Assembly (NCBI GenBank): GCA_039679385.1
Contig: JBDKVB010000134.1
Coordinates: forward strand, 1 to 43,182
DNA: 43,182 nucleotides
Reading direction: 5' to 3'
Source: Armatimonadia bacterium
GTDB taxonomy: Bacteria; Armatimonadota; Zipacnadia; Zipacnadales; JABUFB01
In this document: positions 39,816-43,182 of the stretch, piece by piece
Layout of the letters: each line of letters begins with the position of its first letter
Numbering within the stretch: the stretch's first letter is position 1
Translations under genes and position numbers: made by a program
The notes under the pieces: generated by a model
What the model was told of the DNA's origin: nothing
The model's input: only the letters and a program-made list of their open reading frames with translations
The model's database searches: none

Positions 39816-41528
39816 ATGATCGCACTGTGGATTGAACCCCTCTCCGTAAACCTGTCCAAGGCAGCTCTGTGCTTTATCGCGGCGGCGGCTTTCCTCGCCT
39901 GGGTCTCGCGCTTCGTGCCCGCACGCGTGCGCCGGTATGCGGGACCGATTGGTCTGGGCGTACTGATTGCCGGCACGCTGGTGGGCTTGTGTCTGTGTCG
40001 CGCGCCGGACTGGGACGAGATGGAGCACATGCACTCCTCGTGGCTTGTGGGGAACGGGCTGCTCCCCTTCAGGGACTTTTGGCAGCACCATTCCCCGCTG
40101 CTATGGATTTTGCTGGGGCCGGTCGTCCGCCTGCTGGGGCATACCGGCATCGTCTGCGACTTCGCCCGGGTTGTCGCCTTCAGTGTGAGCGCGCTGGGTT
40201 GTGTGTTGGTCGTGTTCCTGGCCCGCCGGCTGGCACGGGTCCCGGTGACAGTCGCCTGCACGGCCTTCCTGTGCCTGGGCCTGGCATCTCCCCTTGAGTT
40301 CCACGACCTGCGTCCCGATCTGTTCGCCAATGCCCTTGCTCTCGGCGGACTGCTCCTCCTGGTCTCCACGCGCTCGCCCTGGCCGGTGTTCGCCAGTGGT
40401 GCCTTGCTGGGGATTGCCGGGGCCTTCACGCCGAAGCACCTGCCGCTGGTAGCTGTGCTGCCGGTGGTGATTCTGTGGGAAGGCCTGGGAGCACGGCGGA
40501 CGGCCGAGGTGGTGGCAGCGCACCTGATGGGGTTCCTGGCCGGCCTCGCGCCGCTGGCGCTGTGGCTGGCCTTCCACGGACTGGTGGGCGACTTCCTGTT
40601 CTGGGTCGTGCAGTACAACAAGGACCCGAAGCTGCGCCTCGGCGGCGAGTTCCCGCTGCTGCTGGTGCTGCTCGTCGGGGCGTGGCTCGTGCGAGTCCGG
40701 GCAGACCGCTGGGGCAAGCTGCGCCCTGGGGACCGAGTGATGGCTGCGGCACTGGTGGCCTCGGTCCTGATGATCTTCGTCCAGCCCTTCCACAAGCTCC
40801 TGTACGGTGGCCAGGTCTTCGGCCTGCTATCCGTCGCCGTCGGGGCAGGCGAAGCTCAGCGGGCCCTGACCTACCTGTGGAACTCGCGGCGAGGCTGGGT
40901 GGTAGGCCTGATCGGCGCGGTCTACCTGGCGCCGACGCTTCTCGTCCTTGCCTACTTCGGCCCGAAGCTACCCTACCTGAGCGGGCGGGACGAGATCGCC
41001 ACTCTCAACGCCACGGCCGACGGCGCGCCGGTGGTCCTTGTGCCCTCAGAGCACCCGATCTCCGCCCGCGACGCCACGGATCTGAACCAACCCTGGCAGT
41101 GGTACAAGTGGGTTCACAAGCCGGAGATCAAGGCCCGGCTGATCGGTATCGTCGACAAGATCGTGGAGACGCGACCGGTGCTCGTACTGGCCGGGTCCAG
41201 CGATGCGACGCTGGTCGAGAAGGGCACCTCCACGGAGACGTCGACGAGTCAGAAGACCGAGGCGGAGAAGGCCGAAGCCGAGAAGACTGATGGCACCCTG
41301 GCGGACCGTCTCAGGATGGTGGGGATCATCGGGGAGAAGGACGCCACTCGTCTACGCTGCTTCCTCCAGGCGAACTACACGCTGGTTCGCATCAACCGGC
41401 ACTACTACTGGCTGCGCAACGATCGGCCGATGCTGGCCGGCGTCCTGCCTGTGGCCGGCGAGGGCGAGGAAGAGGAGGACGAGACGTCGACGCCGGGTTC
41501 GTCACAGCAGCAACAACAGCAGCAGTAG
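39816..41528 (+). CDS. GT-C-type polytopic membrane glycosyltransferase-like protein
   Basis: 570 residues; ATG 39816 lacks a clear ribosome site. About ten membrane helices (for example AALCFIAAAAFLAWV, GLGVLIAGTLVGLCL, SVSALGCVLVVFLARRL) are spread over residues 15-385. After the first two helices comes PDWDEMEHMHSSWLVGNGLLPFRDFWQHHSPLLW, with the acidic DE and following His pattern of GT-C (GT39/GT83-like) enzymes that use polyprenyl-phosphate sugars. The C-terminal 180 residues form a soluble part with a charged repeat (KTEAEKAEAEKTDG) and an acidic end (GEGEEEEDETS). It finishes in seven Gln encoded by a CAG/CAA run. It probably glycosylates a lipid or protein on the outer face, but the substrate is unknown. 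Confidence 0.72.
   Translation: MIALWIEPLSVNLSKAALCFIAAAAFLAWVSRFVPARVRRYAGPIGLGVLIAGTLVGLCLCRAPDWDEMEHMHSSWLVGNGLLPFRDFWQHHSPLLWILLGPVVRLLGHTGIVCDFARVVAFSVSALGCVLVVFLARRLARVPVTVACTAFLCLGLASPLEFHDLRPDLFANALALGGLLLLVSTRSPWPVFASGALLGIAGAFTPKHLPLVAVLPVVILWEGLGARRTAEVVAAHLMGFLAGLAPLALWLAFHGLVGDFLFWVVQYNKDPKLRLGGEFPLLLVLLVGAWLVRVRADRWGKLRPGDRVMAAALVASVLMIFVQPFHKLLYGGQVFGLLSVAVGAGEAQRALTYLWNSRRGWVVGLIGAVYLAPTLLVLAYFGPKLPYLSGRDEIATLNATADGAPVVLVPSEHPISARDATDLNQPWQWYKWVHKPEIKARLIGIVDKIVETRPVLVLAGSSDATLVEKGTSTETSTSQKTEAEKAEAEKTDGTLADRLRMVGIIGEKDATRLRCFLQANYTLVRINRHYYWLRNDRPMLAGVLPVAGEGEEEEDETSTPGSSQQQQQQQ
41505..41525 (+). repeat. CAG/CAA trinucleotide run encoding seven glutamines
   Basis: Seven in-frame codons, CAG CAG CAA CAA CAG CAG CAG, end the GT-C gene just before its TAG stop. 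Such runs can slip during replication. A change in repeat number would only change the tail length. Confidence 0.9.
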
Positions 41529-41576
41529 CGATGCCCAAGCGCTGTGCCCAGACGCCACGGAGAGAGGGCGGAACTC

Positions 41577-42653
41577 ATGGGTCTGACCCACCGGGAGAAC
41601 TACCTTCGCAACGCGCGCTTTGGCGGGCCGGAGTACCTTCCGTGCACGGTGAGCATTTCCGGGGCCTCCTGGAACCAGCTCCGCGGCGATCTGGAGGATG
41701 TTCTGGTGCGGCATCCCTGGATGTACCCGGGCTTCGAGAAGGGTAAGCGGGATTACGAGCACTGGGACTTCGGAAACGCCCACCGGGCAGGGGAGAGGTT
41801 CCGCGATGCCTGGGGTTGTGTCTGGGAGAGCGCCATCGACGGCCTGGAGGGCGTCGTCGTCGAGCATCCCCTAACCGACTGGGCGGCGCTGGAAACCTGG
41901 CAGCCGCCGGACCCGCTGGTGACCGGCGATCGAGGCCCCGTGGACTGGGAGCAGACAGCGCGTCGAGTCGCCGAGGCCAAGTCCCGGGGTAACCTGACGG
42001 TCGGCGGAGTGCCGCATGGGTTCCTGTTCATGCGCCTGACGTACCTGCGCGGCTTCGAGAACCTGATGATCGACATGGCCACGGAGGCCCCGCGGCTGCA
42101 GGGACTCCTTGACCTGCTGGTGGAGCACAATCAAAAGATCGTCGAGCAGTACGTGGCGATGGGCGTGGACCTGATGAACCTGGGGGAGGACCTCGGGGCG
42201 CAGTCCGCGCCGCTCCTCAGTCCGGCCATGTTTCACAAGTGGATCACGCCCGCCTACGAGAAGCTCATCGCCCCCTGCGCTGAGGCCGGGATGCTGGTGG
42301 CGCTGCACAGCGACGGCAACATCATGGGGCTGATGGACGAGTTCCGCTTCGCCGGCGTGAACATCATCAACCCGCAGGACCTGTGCAACGGCATCGAGAA
42401 CCTGGCCCGCGAGGTGAAGGGTCGGTTCTGCATCCGCCTCGATGTGGACCGGCAGAAGATCGTGCCCTTCGGCACGCGCAAGGAGATTCGGGAACTGATC
42501 GAGTACGAGGTCAGGACCCTCGGCGCGCCGGAGGGGGGCCTGGAGCTTATCTGCGGAGTCTACCCGCCGACACCGGCAGAGAACGTGGACGCCGTGCTCG
42601 AGGCCATGCGCGACTTCCGAACGTGGTGGTGGGACGGACGTGCCAAAGCGTGA
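41577..42653 (+). CDS. Uroporphyrinogen decarboxylase (URO-D) superfamily protein
   Basis: 358 residues from ATG 41577, with GAGGGCGG upstream; an in-frame start at 41544 has no such site. The fold and motifs are of the URO-D superfamily: GLTHRENYLRNARFGGPEYLP at the start, FLFMRLTYLRGFENLMIDMATEAPRLQGLLDLLVEHNQKI, VDLMNLGEDLGAQSAPLLSPAMFHKWITPAYEKLI, then GMLVALHSDGNIMGLMDEFRFAGVNIINPQDL. The last resembles the metal-binding HxxG region of cobalamin-dependent methyltransferases. Heme-pathway URO-D residues (the R-x-P-x-W motif at the N-terminus) are not apparent, so a heme role is unlikely. Possible roles include methyl transfer from corrinoid or a sugar-linked reaction. It follows the GT-C gene by 48 bp. 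Confidence 0.83.
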   Translation: MGLTHRENYLRNARFGGPEYLPCTVSISGASWNQLRGDLEDVLVRHPWMYPGFEKGKRDYEHWDFGNAHRAGERFRDAWGCVWESAIDGLEGVVVEHPLTDWAALETWQPPDPLVTGDRGPVDWEQTARRVAEAKSRGNLTVGGVPHGFLFMRLTYLRGFENLMIDMATEAPRLQGLLDLLVEHNQKIVEQYVAMGVDLMNLGEDLGAQSAPLLSPAMFHKWITPAYEKLIAPCAEAGMLVALHSDGNIMGLMDEFRFAGVNIINPQDLCNGIENLAREVKGRFCIRLDVDRQKIVPFGTRKEIRELIEYEVRTLGAPEGGLELICGVYPPTPAENVDAVLEAMRDFRTWWWDGRAKA

Positions 42654-42706
42654 GCGTCCTGGGCACCACAGGGTCCTCCCGCAGAAGCAGGCGGTCCGGC
42701 AGTCGG

Positions 42707-43182
42707 CTACTGCGTCTGGTAGGTCACGAAGCCCCGCGGAGGGACCTGGCGCCCCTCGGGTGACTGATACGCTCGTTCGGCACTGAAGTTCACCACGACG
42801 GCCCAGCCGTTGGCGAACCGCGACTCCTGCACAGTGCGGTCCGGCGTCAGGAAGCGGTGATCGGTCATCTCCACTCCCCCGACCTTCTCCAGAAACCCGC
42901 AGACATCGCGATAGGTCTTCAGGACGCGCTCAGCCTGGCTCGGGAGATCCCGGGCCGAGAGGATGAAGATCGGCATCTGGGCGTTGATCAGGTGCAGGAG
43001 GTCCCAGTCGTCCCAGTACTCGCGTTGTTCCCAGCGGTTTGGGGTATGGTTCCAGCGCCAGGTGACCCAGGTGCTGTCGTGATAGACCAACTCCCGCAGC
43101 GGGACACGGATCGCCGGGTCGAACTGGGAGCGTATGTACTCCTCCGGCAGGCGGAAGGGCGACGTGCCGACGTACACCCCGG
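42707..43182 (-). CDS. Glycosidase-like protein, C-terminal fragment (runs off the window)
   Basis: About 158 C-terminal residues are visible; the frame continues past the right edge. The visible sequence includes VGTSPFRLPEEYIRSQ, IRVPLRELVYHDSTWVTWRWNHTP and WDDWDLLHLINAQMPIFIL, ending with a short beta-strand tail (GWAVVVNFSAERAYQSPEGRQVPPRGFVTYQ). The RVPLxELVYHDxxxxTWxW string resembles the end of the catalytic barrel in GH101/GH129-like glycosidases and related DUF5696 proteins. The N-terminal catalytic part is missing, so activity cannot be judged. It is convergent with the URO-D-like gene, 53 bp apart. Confidence 0.5.
   Translation of the reverse strand, partial: GVYVGTSPFRLPEEYIRSQFDPAIRVPLRELVYHDSTWVTWRWNHTPNRWEQREYWDDWDLLHLINAQMPIFILSARDLPSQAERVLKTYRDVCGFLEKVGGVEMTDHRFLTPDRTVQESRFANGWAVVVNFSAERAYQSPEGRQVPPRGFVTYQTQ

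Noticed and set aside
1-43182. CRISPR arrays, transposases, integrases and attachment sites
   Set aside because: I saw no regularly spaced repeats, no transposase or recombinase motifs and no terminal inverted repeats. The region looks like stable chromosome.

Overview
The window is a GC-rich bacterial chromosome segment with tightly packed genes and no insertion sequence, prophage, CRISPR array or complete RNA gene that I can see. Ribosomal protein genes (the tail of rpsR; rpmE), the block rpmE - DUF1385 - prfA - prmC, outer-membrane-type POTRA domains and many exported proteins point to a chromosome of a diderm bacterium. The mix of GH38, GH172-like, Gfo/Idh/MocA, sugar isomerase/epimerase and URO-D-like genes with several ECF sigma/anti-sigma pairs resembles Armatimonadota and related environmental lineages. 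That placement is an inference from gene content and is not proven here.

Layout. 1-101: end of rpsR and its terminator. 187-5549 (minus): an FHA membrane protein, a sugar isomerase/epimerase-like protein, a divergent GH172 (DUF2961) protein and a large exported protein with a carbohydrate-binding-like C-terminus. 5772-6464 (minus): an orphan OmpR-type response regulator. 6701-14558 (plus): a promoter, a GNAT acetyltransferase, an FAD oxidoreductase, a TPR/PD40 propeller protein, a protein joining a nucleotide-binding-like domain to HEAT repeats, and a POTRA-TPR protein. 14691-16748 (plus): a consensus sigma-70 promoter, a Gfo/Idh/MocA dehydrogenase and a sugar isomerase/epimerase. 16825-18754 (plus): a 49-residue CXXC membrane micropeptide, a NapH-like 4Fe-4S membrane protein and a kinase-like protein. 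18819-20343 (plus): a hairpin, two tandem ECF-type promoter boxes, an ECF sigma factor and its zinc anti-sigma factor. 20465-22764: a PHP hydrolase and a protein with two zinc-finger anti-sigma motifs. 22848-26420: a promoter, then rpmE, DUF1385, prfA and prmC.

26467-33938 (minus) is the most striking locus. It is a single tight transcription unit in the order ECF sigma factor, zinc anti-sigma factor, small exported cysteine-containing orphan, exported M48 metallopeptidase-TPR protein, YbjN-like exported protein and exported TPR-CHAT (caspase-like) protein. Gaps are 5, -4, 5, 15 and 44 bp. It looks like a stress-sensing cassette that places two unrelated proteases and their scaffolds in the cell envelope. 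I find no description of this exact combination in what I know, so it is my main candidate for a new system.

34070-36179 (minus): a PIG-L-type deacetylase and a GNAT acetyltransferase. 36306-43182: a polysaccharide deacetylase lipoprotein whose 3' end overlaps that of a convergent GH38 alpha-mannosidase, a GT-C-type membrane glycosyltransferase ending in seven glutamines, a URO-D-like protein and the C-terminal part of a glycosidase-like protein running off the window. The ends of the window therefore lean to carbohydrate processing, and the middle to envelope sensing, redox and translation.
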